A DNA stretch of 13,542 nucleotides from Alphaproteobacteria bacterium (GTDB lineage: Bacteria; Pseudomonadota; Alphaproteobacteria; Rickettsiales; JAIXRX01), in contig JAIXRX010000110.1 of assembly GCA_027485005.1 (NCBI GenBank), positions 1 through 13,542 on the forward strand, in the 5' to 3' direction. The notes below the pieces were generated by a model. It worked only from the letters and a program-made list of their open reading frames with translations. It was not told the origin of the DNA and made no database searches. Both the position numbers and the translations under genes were made by a program. Below, one piece after another: positions 1-6,728 of this stretch (position 1 is its first letter; every line of letters starts with the position of its first letter).

Positions 1-27
1 GTGGTGGTGTTCGTATAGAGCCCATAA

Positions 28-57
28 GAAACCCAGTCAGAAATGGCTGGGTTTTTT
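28..57 (+). terminator. Rho-independent terminator of an upstream gene
   Basis: A 10-bp stem (arms 30-39 and 44-53, one G-T wobble) closes a GAAA tetraloop and runs straight into a six-T tract at 52-57. This is a classic intrinsic terminator for transcription entering from the left on the plus strand. The gene it ends lies outside the window. One reading frame has a stop at 16-18, which could be its last codons, but that is too short to support a call. On the minus strand the following T content is broken, so it is at best a weak terminator for the convergent ELM1 gene. Confidence 0.85.
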
Positions 58-64
58 GTTAGCT

Positions 65-205
65 AGGCCAGTAGGCCGAGCCAGCCCTGAGCTGGTTTCA
101 TGTGAGGTTCAGTAGAACCGAACGGAAGCAAATGAAATAAGGCCAGTAGGCCGAGCCAGCCCTGAGCTATCCTCATCTGAGCGCAAGGAGGCGCGAAGGG
201 AGGAA
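65..205 (-). repeat. Intergenic palindromic repeat, two tandem units
   Basis: A 29-bp segment occurs twice without mismatch, at 65-93 and 140-168 (period 75). Similarity extends weakly beyond it, with CAT-TGAG in both flanks. Read on the minus strand, 131-205 matches the carA upstream region: an exact 18-bp word at 171-188 equals 6490-6507, and both copies share a CCTCCCTTCGCG word and a CTTATT-CATTT end. Each unit contains GGCC-TACT-GGCC, a 4-bp hairpin. A small GGTTC-AGTA-GAACC inverted repeat lies between the units at 106-119. It sits between the terminator and the 3' end of the ELM1 gene. It has no coding capacity that I would support. Confidence 0.8.
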
Positions 206-225
206 AACGCAAAAACTAGGCTGCG

Positions 226-1203
226 CTACTGCGCAATGATTTCCAAAATTCTGTCGGCCACGCGTTTGGCCTCAATCAGCGGCGCGGGGGGCTTCCAATC
301 CAATGCGGATTGTTGGCCGAAGGGCTTCGCATATCCCGCCTGATAAAGCGCCTGATGCAGCTTGGTATATTTGTTGCTCATGCCCGTGGCAGGCGTCGCG
401 ATCCAGACCGGTTTTCCCATCGCGCAAGCTTCCGAACACATGGCCATGGACTCACCCGTCACCACCACGCCGTCTGCCAGCGCGAGCAACGCGAGATATG
501 GGTTTTCTCCGCCGTCATCCCATGCATGAAAATAGCCCGAGCCCTGCAACATTTGTTGCAAAAGCTGGGTGGCCTCCGCGCCTGTGCGGCGCGAGGTGGT
601 GATGAGCAAACTTGCATGTAAGCGCGAACGCAAACCCACTAATGCTGCGCCCAAACGCTGCCAGTCCTCCATAGTATATTCGGTATTATTAGAACTACCG
701 CCTAGCAGCACGGCAATGCGTGGTTCGCGCAAATGCGAAAGCACCCCGCTCCATTGCGCCGCTGCCTCGTCTGCCATCTGGCGGGTAATGCGATGCGGTG
801 TGCCAAGCGTACTCATCACGCGCGGATGTTGCGGCGGTTCGTCATGCTGCGGAATGGCAATGAGGTCCAAATGCTGCAAGCCCACTTGCGGGTGCATGAG
901 ATAGACCAGCTTGGTGGATGGCGAGCGTTTTTTTATCGCACGCATCACAGGCACCATGCGCCGCCCAGCACCTATCACCACCGCTGGCCACGGCGCTTTC
1001 AGTGCCTTACGGGTGGCTTTGGTCACGCCGATAGCAGATGCGCCCAGCAGCGCATTCGGCAAAGCCGAAAGCTTGCTATAGCTAATATGTTTGTACTCTA
1101 CCTGCGCGTCCGCTGTGGCCAAATGCTCGGCCACGCCCAACACTTGGGTGGCATTGCCAGGGCGGTCGTCAATCAGTGCCCAGATGGTGTACGGGGTTGT
1201 CAT
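226..1203 (-). CDS. ELM1/DUF1022 family protein (GT-B-like)
   Basis: A 325-residue protein of the family annotated as mitochondrial fission ELM1 or DUF1022. This family is common in alphaproteobacteria, and its bacterial function is not established. Recognition rests on the N-terminal WALIDDRPGNATQVLGVAE (8-26), the VVIGAGRR segment (75-82), YLMHPQ (101-106), IAVLLGGSSNNTEYT (163-177), LLITTSRRTG (199-208) and VVVTGESMAMCSEACAMGKP (247-265). The two glycine-rich halves and the GES-x-M-x-SEA motif resemble the nucleotide-sugar-binding folds of GT-B glycosyltransferases, so a sugar-transfer role is an inference only. There is no signal peptide or membrane helix. The start codon is 3 bases after the greA stop, with AAGG eight bases upstream inside the greA end, so the two genes are probably translated from one mRNA. 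It ends next to the repeat at 65-205. Confidence 0.85.
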   Translation of the reverse strand: MTTPYTIWALIDDRPGNATQVLGVAEHLATADAQVEYKHISYSKLSALPNALLGASAIGVTKATRKALKAPWPAVVIGAGRRMVPVMRAIKKRSPSTKLVYLMHPQVGLQHLDLIAIPQHDEPPQHPRVMSTLGTPHRITRQMADEAAAQWSGVLSHLREPRIAVLLGGSSNNTEYTMEDWQRLGAALVGLRSRLHASLLITTSRRTGAEATQLLQQMLQGSGYFHAWDDGGENPYLALLALADGVVVTGESMAMCSEACAMGKPVWIATPATGMSNKYTKLHQALYQAGYAKPFGQQSALDWKPPAPLIEAKRVADRILEIIAQ

Positions 1204-1206
1204 GGT

Positions 1207-1683
1207 TTAGGCCTTGAATGCCACCGACAAAATCTCGTAGGTTTTTTTGCCCTTCGGTGTAGTGACTTCCACCGTGTCGCCTTCTGTTTTACCAATGAGT
1301 GCGCGAGAAATCGGCGCGAGGATAGACAAGCGACCTAAGCGAATATCCGCCTCGACATCCCCAACAATCTGGTAGGTCACTTCTTCGTCTGCATCTTCGT
1401 CGAACAATTTCACGGTCGCGCCAAATTTAATGGCTTTACCAGACAGCAAGGACACATCGATAACATCAGCCCGCGCGATTTTATCCTCCAATTCCTGAAT
1501 GCGGCCTTCAATGAAGCTTTGCTTTTCGCGCGCGGCCGAATATTCCGCATTCTCGGATAAATCGCCATGTTCACGCGCTTCCGCAATGGCTTTAATCACC
1601 AGCGGGCGCTCCACCGTTTTCAGGTTTTTCACTTCCACATGCATGGCTTCAAATCCACGGGTGGTGACGGGTAGTTTTTCCAT
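1207..1683 (-). CDS. greA: Transcription elongation factor GreA
   Basis: GreA enters the secondary channel of stalled RNA polymerase and stimulates cleavage of backtracked transcripts. The 158 residues equal the usual family length. The N-terminal coiled-coil hairpin (about 1-76) carries HGDLSENAEYSAAREKQ at 39-55, and its tip acids D41 and E44 sit at the same numbers as the essential pair in E. coli GreA. The C-terminal FKBP-like domain follows, with FGATVKLFDEDADEEVTYQIVGD and PISRALIGKTEGDTVEVTTP. An AAGGAG site lies 7 bases before the ATG. A strong terminator lies just upstream, between carB and this gene, so expression must come from read-through or from a promoter whose transcripts pass that hairpin. 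The ELM1 gene follows after 3 bases. Confidence 0.97.
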   Translation of the reverse strand: MEKLPVTTRGFEAMHVEVKNLKTVERPLVIKAIAEAREHGDLSENAEYSAAREKQSFIEGRIQELEDKIARADVIDVSLLSGKAIKFGATVKLFDEDADEEVTYQIVGDVEADIRLGRLSILAPISRALIGKTEGDTVEVTTPKGKKTYEILSVAFKA

Positions 1684-1704
1684 TTGGCATCTCCTTGCTC
1701 AGGA

Positions 1705-1744
1705 TAAAAAAGGAAGTCCGGAGGGGTGCCTACCGGACTTCCTT
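1705..1744 (-). terminator. Intrinsic terminator between carB and greA
   Basis: A perfect 12-bp stem (arms 1710-1721 and 1733-1744) with an 11-base loop is followed, on the minus strand, by an uninterrupted T run (1711-1706). It begins 22 bases after the carB stop and ends about 22 bases before the greA start codon, with the greA ribosome binding site immediately after. On the plus strand no T run follows, so it works in one direction. It either ends the carAB message or acts as a leader attenuator for greA. Confidence 0.9.
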
Positions 1745-1766
1745 AGATTTCAATATGCTAACAATA

Positions 1767-4700
1767 CTACTTAAAATATTCTTGTAAAGCCTTCACCTGC
1801 AAGCCTTCGTCCTTCATCGCACCAAGGGCAGCCACCAAGGCTTTGGCACCCGAAAGAGTGGTGGTGTAAGGAATGCGCTGCATCAGTGCTGTACGGCGAA
1901 TGTCGTAACTGTCGGCAATGGCTTGTGCGCCCTCGGTGGTGTTGAGCACCAGCTGCACCCCGCCATCCTTCATCCGGTCCACAATATGCGGGCGGCCTTC
2001 CCGCACTTTATTGATGGTTTCCACCGCAATGCCATGTGCTTCCAAATGCTTGGCAGTACCACGGGTCGCGATGATGGAATAGCCCATCTCCAACAATTGT
2101 TTCGCTAGCGGAATAGATGAGTCTTTGTCTTCACCTTTAAGCGAGATAAACACCGCACCCGACGGTGGCATTTTGCTGTTGGTGGCCAAGAAACCTTTGG
2201 CAAAGGCGCGGGCAAAATTATCGTCCAGCCCCATCACCTCGCCGGTCGATTTCATCTCTGGGCCAAGAATCACATCCACACCCGGGAAGCGCGCAAACGG
2301 GAACACCACTTCCTTCACCGCAATATGTTTGCGGGTGGATTGCAGCAAGTCCCAATCGGGCAGTTTGAAGCTAGCGATTTTCTCACCCGCCATGATGCGC
2401 GCGGCGATTTTAGCCAGCGGAATGCCGATGGTTTTTGCCACAAACGGCACGGTGCGCGAGGCGCGCGGATTCACTTCCAGCAAATACACCACGCCGTCTT
2501 TCACCGCAAATTGCACATTCATCAAACCAATCACATTCAAGCCATTGGCCAGCGCCACCGTTTGTTTGCGAATTTCGTCGATAATCTCTTTGCTTAAGCT
2601 ATATGGCGGCAGAGAGCACGCCGAATCGCCCGAGTGAATGCCCGCCTCTTCAATATGCTCCATCACGCCGCAGACCCAAACCTGCTCGCCATCAGCCAGC
2701 GCGTCCACATCCACTTCAATCGCATTTTGCAAATAGCTATCCATCAAAATCGGCCCGTCACCAAACAAGCCCGACATTTCTTGTAAGTATTCATTGAGCG
2801 CCGCTTCGTCATAGACAATCCGCATCGCGCGGCCACCAAGCACATAAGACGGGCGAATCACGATGGGATAACCAATTTCCGCCGCTTGGGAGATAATGTC
2901 TTCCACGCGGTGTACAATGCGGTTCGCAGGCTGTTTTAGCGCTAATTTATGCAGCAATTGCTGGAAGCGTTCGCGGTCTTCCGCCAAATCGATGGAGTCT
3001 GGCGAAGTGCCGATAATTGGCACGCCTTCATTCGCCAAAAACTGCGCGAGTTTAAGCGGGGTTTGCCCACCGAACTGCACAATCACGCCCAGCAGGGTGC
3101 CGTTTTTCTGTTCGGTATGCACCACTTCCAGCACATCCTCCGCCGTGAGCGGTTCAAAATACAAACGATCTGACGTGTCATAATCCGTTGAAACCGTTTC
3201 AGGGTTGCAATTGACCATGATGGATTCAATGCCTGCTTCTTTGAGCGCATAAGCCGCATGCACGCAGCAATAGTCAAACTCAATACCTTGGCCAATGCGG
3301 TTTGGCCCACCACCAAGAATAATCACTTTCTTGCGGTCAGATACGCGGGATTCACACTCAGCGTCGCGCACGCCATCACCCTCATAGCAGCTATACATGT
3401 AAGGGGTGGCGGAATCGAATTCAGCAGCGCAAGTATCCACACGTTTATAAACTGGGCGCACACCTAAAGCATGGCGTGCTTTGCGCACGGCATCCGCACT
3501 TTGGCCAGTCAGCGCGCCAAGGCGTTTGTCGGAGAAACCAAGTTTTTTATAGGCCAGCAATTCGGCTTTTTGTTGCACCAGCGCAGGCTGCGCTTGCAGG
3601 CGTTTTTCTGCGGCCACAATTTTTGCCAATTGGCGGATAAACCATGGGTCATATTTGGTAATGCGGTGCACTTCTTCTTCCGACATCCCAAAACGTAACG
3701 CTTGCCCAATATGCAGCAGGCGCTCTGGCGTTGGGATGCCGAGTGCGGCGCGAATCGCGTCCACATCCTCTGGGCCAGAGGCATTGGGAATGGCAATTTC
3801 ATCAAGCCCGCTCAAACCTGTTTCGAGTGAGCGCAGCGCTTTTTGCAAGCTTTCCGCAAAATTACGCCCCATCGACATCGCTTCACCCACCGACTTCATC
3901 GCGGTGGTGAGGGTGTTGTTGGTGCCCGGAAATTTCTCGAAGGTGAAACGAGGGATTTTCGTCACAACATAATCAATGGTCGGCTCGAAAGACGCAGGCG
4001 TGACTTTGGTCACGTCATTCAAAATCTCATCCAGCGTGTAGCCCACCGCCAATTTTGCCGCTACTTTGGCAATCGGGAAGCCCGTGGCTTTGGAGGCCAG
4101 CGCAGAGGAACGGGACACGCGCGGGTTCATTTCAATTACCACCATGCGGCCATCCGCTGGGTTTACCGCAAATTGCACGTTAGAACCGCCGGTATCCACG
4201 CCGATTTCGCGCAAGACCGCAATGGACGCATCACGCATGCGTTGATATTCTTTGTCGGTCAGCGTCAGCGCAGGTGCGACGGTCATCGAATCGCCTGTGT
4301 GCACGCCCATTGGGTCGATATTTTCAATCGAGCAGACGATGATGCAATTGTCTTTTTTGTCGCGCACCACTTCCATTTCATATTCTTTCCACCCGAGCAC
4401 CGACTCATCAATCAGCACTTCATTGGTGGGCGAAGCGTCCAAGCCGCTTGCGATAATTTGCTCAAATTCTTCTTTGTTATAGGCAATGCCGCCACCCGAA
4501 CCACCCATGGTGAAGGACGGGCGAATGATCGCAGGCAACCCCACGCGCGCCAGCACTTCGCGCGCTTCTTCGATATTGTGAGCAATGCCGTTTTTCGCGC
4601 ATTCAAGGCCGATTTTCTCCATCGCCTGATTAAATAAATCGCGGTTTTCCGCTTTATTAATCGATTCGAGATTAGCGCCAATCATCTCAACATTATATTT

Positions 4701-5027
4701 TGCCAGCACACCGCTCTCAGAAAGCGCCTTAGCGCAATTTAGTGCGGTTTGCCCGCCCATGGTCGGCAGCAACGCGTCTGGGCGTTCTTTAGCAATAATC
4801 TTTTCTACCATGTCTGGGGTAATCGGCTCGATATACGTCGCATCCGCCAAACCCGGATCGGTCATGATGGTGGCGGGGTTAGAATTCACTAAAATCACGC
4901 GATAACCTTCGGCTTTCAGCGTGCTGGTGGCTTGGGTGCCAGAATAGTCAAACTCGCAGGCTTGACCAATCACAATCGGCCCTGCGCCAATGATAAGGAT
5001 GGATTTTATGTCAGTACGTTTTGGCAT
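1767..5027 (-). CDS. carB: Carbamoyl-phosphate synthase large subunit CarB
   Basis: The synthetase subunit uses ammonia from CarA, bicarbonate and two ATP to make carbamoyl phosphate for arginine and pyrimidine synthesis in the cytoplasm. The 1086 residues are close to the usual size of about 1070. Two homologous ATP-grasp halves are visible. The first starts with LIIGAGPIVIGQACEFDYSG and contains RPSFTMGGSGGGIAY and EMNPRVSRSSALASKATG. The second starts with ILGGGPNRIGQGIEFDYCC and contains RPSYVLGGRAMRIVYDE and EVNPRASRTVPFVAKTIG. A helical oligomerisation region lies between them. A C-terminal MGS-like allosteric domain holds SIIATRGTAKHLE, EGRPHIVDRMKDGGVQ and LNTTEG, so nucleotide regulation is likely kept. 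A GGAG site lies 8 bases before the ATG. It is 52 bases downstream of carA. The subunit is not split. Confidence 0.98.
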   Translation of the reverse strand: MPKRTDIKSILIIGAGPIVIGQACEFDYSGTQATSTLKAEGYRVILVNSNPATIMTDPGLADATYIEPITPDMVEKIIAKERPDALLPTMGGQTALNCAKALSESGVLAKYNVEMIGANLESINKAENRDLFNQAMEKIGLECAKNGIAHNIEEAREVLARVGLPAIIRPSFTMGGSGGGIAYNKEEFEQIIASGLDASPTNEVLIDESVLGWKEYEMEVVRDKKDNCIIVCSIENIDPMGVHTGDSMTVAPALTLTDKEYQRMRDASIAVLREIGVDTGGSNVQFAVNPADGRMVVIEMNPRVSRSSALASKATGFPIAKVAAKLAVGYTLDEILNDVTKVTPASFEPTIDYVVTKIPRFTFEKFPGTNNTLTTAMKSVGEAMSMGRNFAESLQKALRSLETGLSGLDEIAIPNASGPEDVDAIRAALGIPTPERLLHIGQALRFGMSEEEVHRITKYDPWFIRQLAKIVAAEKRLQAQPALVQQKAELLAYKKLGFSDKRLGALTGQSADAVRKARHALGVRPVYKRVDTCAAEFDSATPYMYSCYEGDGVRDAECESRVSDRKKVIILGGGPNRIGQGIEFDYCCVHAAYALKEAGIESIMVNCNPETVSTDYDTSDRLYFEPLTAEDVLEVVHTEQKNGTLLGVIVQFGGQTPLKLAQFLANEGVPIIGTSPDSIDLAEDRERFQQLLHKLALKQPANRIVHRVEDIISQAAEIGYPIVIRPSYVLGGRAMRIVYDEAALNEYLQEMSGLFGDGPILMDSYLQNAIEVDVDALADGEQVWVCGVMEHIEEAGIHSGDSACSLPPYSLSKEIIDEIRKQTVALANGLNVIGLMNVQFAVKDGVVYLLEVNPRASRTVPFVAKTIGIPLAKIAARIMAGEKIASFKLPDWDLLQSTRKHIAVKEVVFPFARFPGVDVILGPEMKSTGEVMGLDDNFARAFAKGFLATNSKMPPSGAVFISLKGEDKDSSIPLAKQLLEMGYSIIATRGTAKHLEAHGIAVETINKVREGRPHIVDRMKDGGVQLVLNTTEGAQAIADSYDIRRTALMQRIPYTTTLSGAKALVAALGAMKDEGLQVKALQEYFK

Positions 5028-5079
5028 GTTAAGCTCCGCAGATGATGCGTGAAGTGTGACGAGGAATGCGAGTGAATGA

Positions 5080-6258
5080 TTAGCTTGCGAGTTTTTGTTG
5101 GTTGGCGTTCATCAAGCTGATGAAATCACCGAACAGATAGCGTGAATCATGCGGCCCCGGTGAGGATTCAGGGTGGTATTGTACCGCAAACATTGGCTTG
5201 TCTTTCAAGCGGAAGCCTTCTACCGTGCCGTCAAACAGCGAGACGTGTGTCAGTTCCGCGTTCGCTGGCAGGCTTTCGGCCACCACCATAAAACCGTGGT
5301 TTTGGCTGGTGATTTCCACTTGGTTGTCGCGCAAGCGTTTGACGGGGTGATTCGCGCCGCGATGGCCTTGTTTCATTTTCTCGGTGCGGCCGCCGACAGC
5401 GAGCGCCAACAGCTGGTGCCCCAAGCAAATACCAAAAATCGGAATGTTTTTGTCCATCAATTCTCGCAGCACTGGCAATGCGTAAACGCCAGTGGCGGCA
5501 GGGTCACCTGGGCCGTTGGAAAGAAACACGCCGTCTGGCTGCAGCGCCAGAATTTCGGCGGCAGAGGTGCGCGCAGGCACCACGGTCACTTTGCAGCCAT
5601 AAGACGCCAGCAAACGCAGGATGTTGAGTTTTTCACCATAATCAATCGCCACCACATGATGGGTTGGTTTTTCTTGCGTGCCAAAGCCGCCCGCTTCCAG
5701 CGTCCACGCAGTTTGGCTCCAGCTGTAAGATTGCGCGCATGAAACCGCCTTCGCCAGCTCTTGGCCCTTCATGTTCGGCAGTGCTGCCAATGTTTCCGCG
5801 GCTTTAGCCGCATTAATGGCTTCAGCGGATTCGGCATGGATAATCAGCGCATTTTGCGCGCCATGGGTGCGAATATGGCGAGTGAGGGCGCGAGTGTCGA
5901 TACCGGCAATGCCAATCATCTCGTTATTTTCTAGCCATTGTTGCAAGCTGCTGTCAGCGCGCCAGTTGCTTTCATCCGTCAAAGGCTCACGCACCACAAG
6001 GCCGCGCGCGGCAGGTTTTTTGGATTCAATATCTTCGCTGTTCGCACCCACAATCCCGATATGCGGGAAGGTGAAGGTGATGATTTGGCCTGCATAGGAA
6101 AGATCCGTCAGCACTTCCTGATAGCCAGTCATGCCCGTATTAAAGCAAATTTCGCCACTCGTGGTGCCTTTTGCGCCAATGCCTGTCCCCCAAAATATCG
6201 TTCCGTCCGCAAGAATGAGTGCGGCGTTAAGCGGGGCGTGCGCGGCATGGTGCGACAT
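5080..6258 (-). CDS. carA: Carbamoyl-phosphate synthase small subunit CarA
   Basis: This glutaminase subunit hydrolyses glutamine and channels ammonia to CarB. From the chosen start it has 392 residues, a normal length. The N-terminal small-subunit domain shows LADGTIFWGTGIGAKG, GEICFNTGMTGYQEVLTD and TFPHIGIVG. The C-terminal class I amidotransferase domain has LSNGPGDP (246-253), GICLGHQ with nucleophile C278, SQNHGF (318-323) and QYHPESSPGPHDS with catalytic H362 and E364. The frame stays open upstream to a Met at 6315, but I chose the Met at 6258. It begins the conserved part, has AAGGA ten bases upstream, and the 19 extra residues are lysine-rich and look untranslated. carB follows after 52 bases in the same operon. 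Confidence 0.96.
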   Translation of the reverse strand: MSHHAAHAPLNAALILADGTIFWGTGIGAKGTTSGEICFNTGMTGYQEVLTDLSYAGQIITFTFPHIGIVGANSEDIESKKPAARGLVVREPLTDESNWRADSSLQQWLENNEMIGIAGIDTRALTRHIRTHGAQNALIIHAESAEAINAAKAAETLAALPNMKGQELAKAVSCAQSYSWSQTAWTLEAGGFGTQEKPTHHVVAIDYGEKLNILRLLASYGCKVTVVPARTSAAEILALQPDGVFLSNGPGDPAATGVYALPVLRELMDKNIPIFGICLGHQLLALAVGGRTEKMKQGHRGANHPVKRLRDNQVEITSQNHGFMVVAESLPANAELTHVSLFDGTVEGFRLKDKPMFAVQYHPESSPGPHDSRYLFGDFISLMNANQQKLAS

Positions 6259-6299
6259 GTGCTTTCGATCCTTATTTTTTGATATTTTCTTGATGCCTT

Positions 6300-6331
6300 C
6301 TAGCTTTAGGCACAAATTCGCCAGAAGCTAG
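6300..6331 (-). promoter_or_regulatory. Inverted repeat and possible promoter before carA
   Basis: CTAGCTT at 6300-6306 is repeated inverted at 6325-6331 with an 18-base spacer, 42 bases upstream of the carA start. On the minus strand a weak sigma70-like pair, TTGACC and TAGCTT spaced by 16 bases, overlaps its distal arm (about 6325-6352). The arrangement could be an operator or leader hairpin for carAB, which is often pyrimidine- or arginine-regulated, but the promoter match is poor and I only infer a role. Confidence 0.3.
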
Positions 6332-6406
6332 CAAAATCCCTCCAAGGGTCAAGCGGTTTTATACATTTATTTTTGCAAGCCATTCCTTTGTTTCGCATGA
6401 AGCAGG

Positions 6407-6617
6407 TCAAGGCTGATTCGGACTACTGGTTTTATTGTATTTCCCTCCCTTCGCGTCTTTCGCCTACGCGAAAGCTACGGCGTAACAGGCCTTGCGCTCA
6501 GATGAGGGGCGCTCAAGGCCGAGCTCGGACTACTGTCCTTATTGCATTTGCGCCCGCTATCGGCGCTCCTGCGCCTCACATGGCGCTTCGCCGCAGGCGC
6601 CCTCGGACTAATGTCCT
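6407..6617 (+). repeat. Intergenic palindromic repeat cluster, three units
   Basis: Most of the 470 bases between carA and the next gene (6259-6728) is repeat. Unit A (6407-6442) and unit B (6513-6549) share TCAAGG, CTCGGACTACTG-like and TTATTG-ATTT blocks. Unit C (6602-6617) matches the core of B at 15 of 16 bases (CTCGGACTACTGTCCT against CTCGGACTAATGTCCT). The core GGAC-TACT-GTCC is a 4-bp hairpin. Between A and B lie a perfect 7-bp hairpin at 6457-6474 (CTTTCGC-CTAC-GCGAAAG) and the 18-bp word 6490-6507 found inverted at 171-188. Between B and C is a GC-rich imperfect hairpin (arms 6562-6573 and 6592-6601). I see no gene in it. Confidence 0.8.
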
Positions 6618-6670
6618 CGCGCTTCACGCGTCACCCATCACACGTCACTTTTCTTAAGTTTTAGAAAAAA

Positions 6671-6728
6671 AAGAAAAATATTTTGAGAAATCCATAAAAG
6701 CTTCATCATTTTGTAACAATTATCAGTT
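6671..6728 (+). promoter_or_regulatory. AT-rich promoter region of the unknown gene
   Basis: The composition changes sharply after the GC-rich repeat to an A-tract (6664-6679) and AT-rich DNA. TGTAACAAT at 6712-6720 resembles an extended -10 element (TG, one base, then a 4 of 6 match to TATAAT). Transcription starting about 7 bases later would begin at or within two bases of the ATG at 6729. No Shine-Dalgarno sequence is visible before that ATG, so a leaderless message is possible. There is no convincing -35 hexamer at the right distance. Confidence 0.35.

Noticed and set aside
1..18. Possible last codons of an upstream gene ending with TAG at 16-18
   Set aside because: Five codons cannot be distinguished from chance. 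Only the terminator after it is supportable.
65..168. Two exact 29-bp repeats with a 46-bp gap, CRISPR-like dimensions
   Set aside because: Only two units, the flanks are themselves related to each other, degenerate copies occur elsewhere in intergenic DNA, and no cas genes are present.
733..1338. A 201-codon plus-strand frame opposite the ELM1 and greA genes
   Set aside because: It spans two well-supported minus-strand genes, has no ribosome site, and its composition is that of an antisense shadow.
3843..4637. A 264-codon open frame antisense to carB
   Set aside because: carB is certain here. The antisense translation is rich in His, Arg and Phe, as expected from opposing a conserved coding frame, and shows no domain.
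6259..6315. Longer carA start giving 19 extra N-terminal residues
   Set aside because: The extra residues are Lys-rich and not family-like, while the Met at 6258 has an AAGGA site at a good distance.
6373..6657. A 94-codon open frame on the plus strand between carA and the unknown gene
   Set aside because: It runs entirely through the repeat cluster, is rich in Arg/Pro/Ala as expected from GC-rich palindromes, and has no ribosome site or family match.
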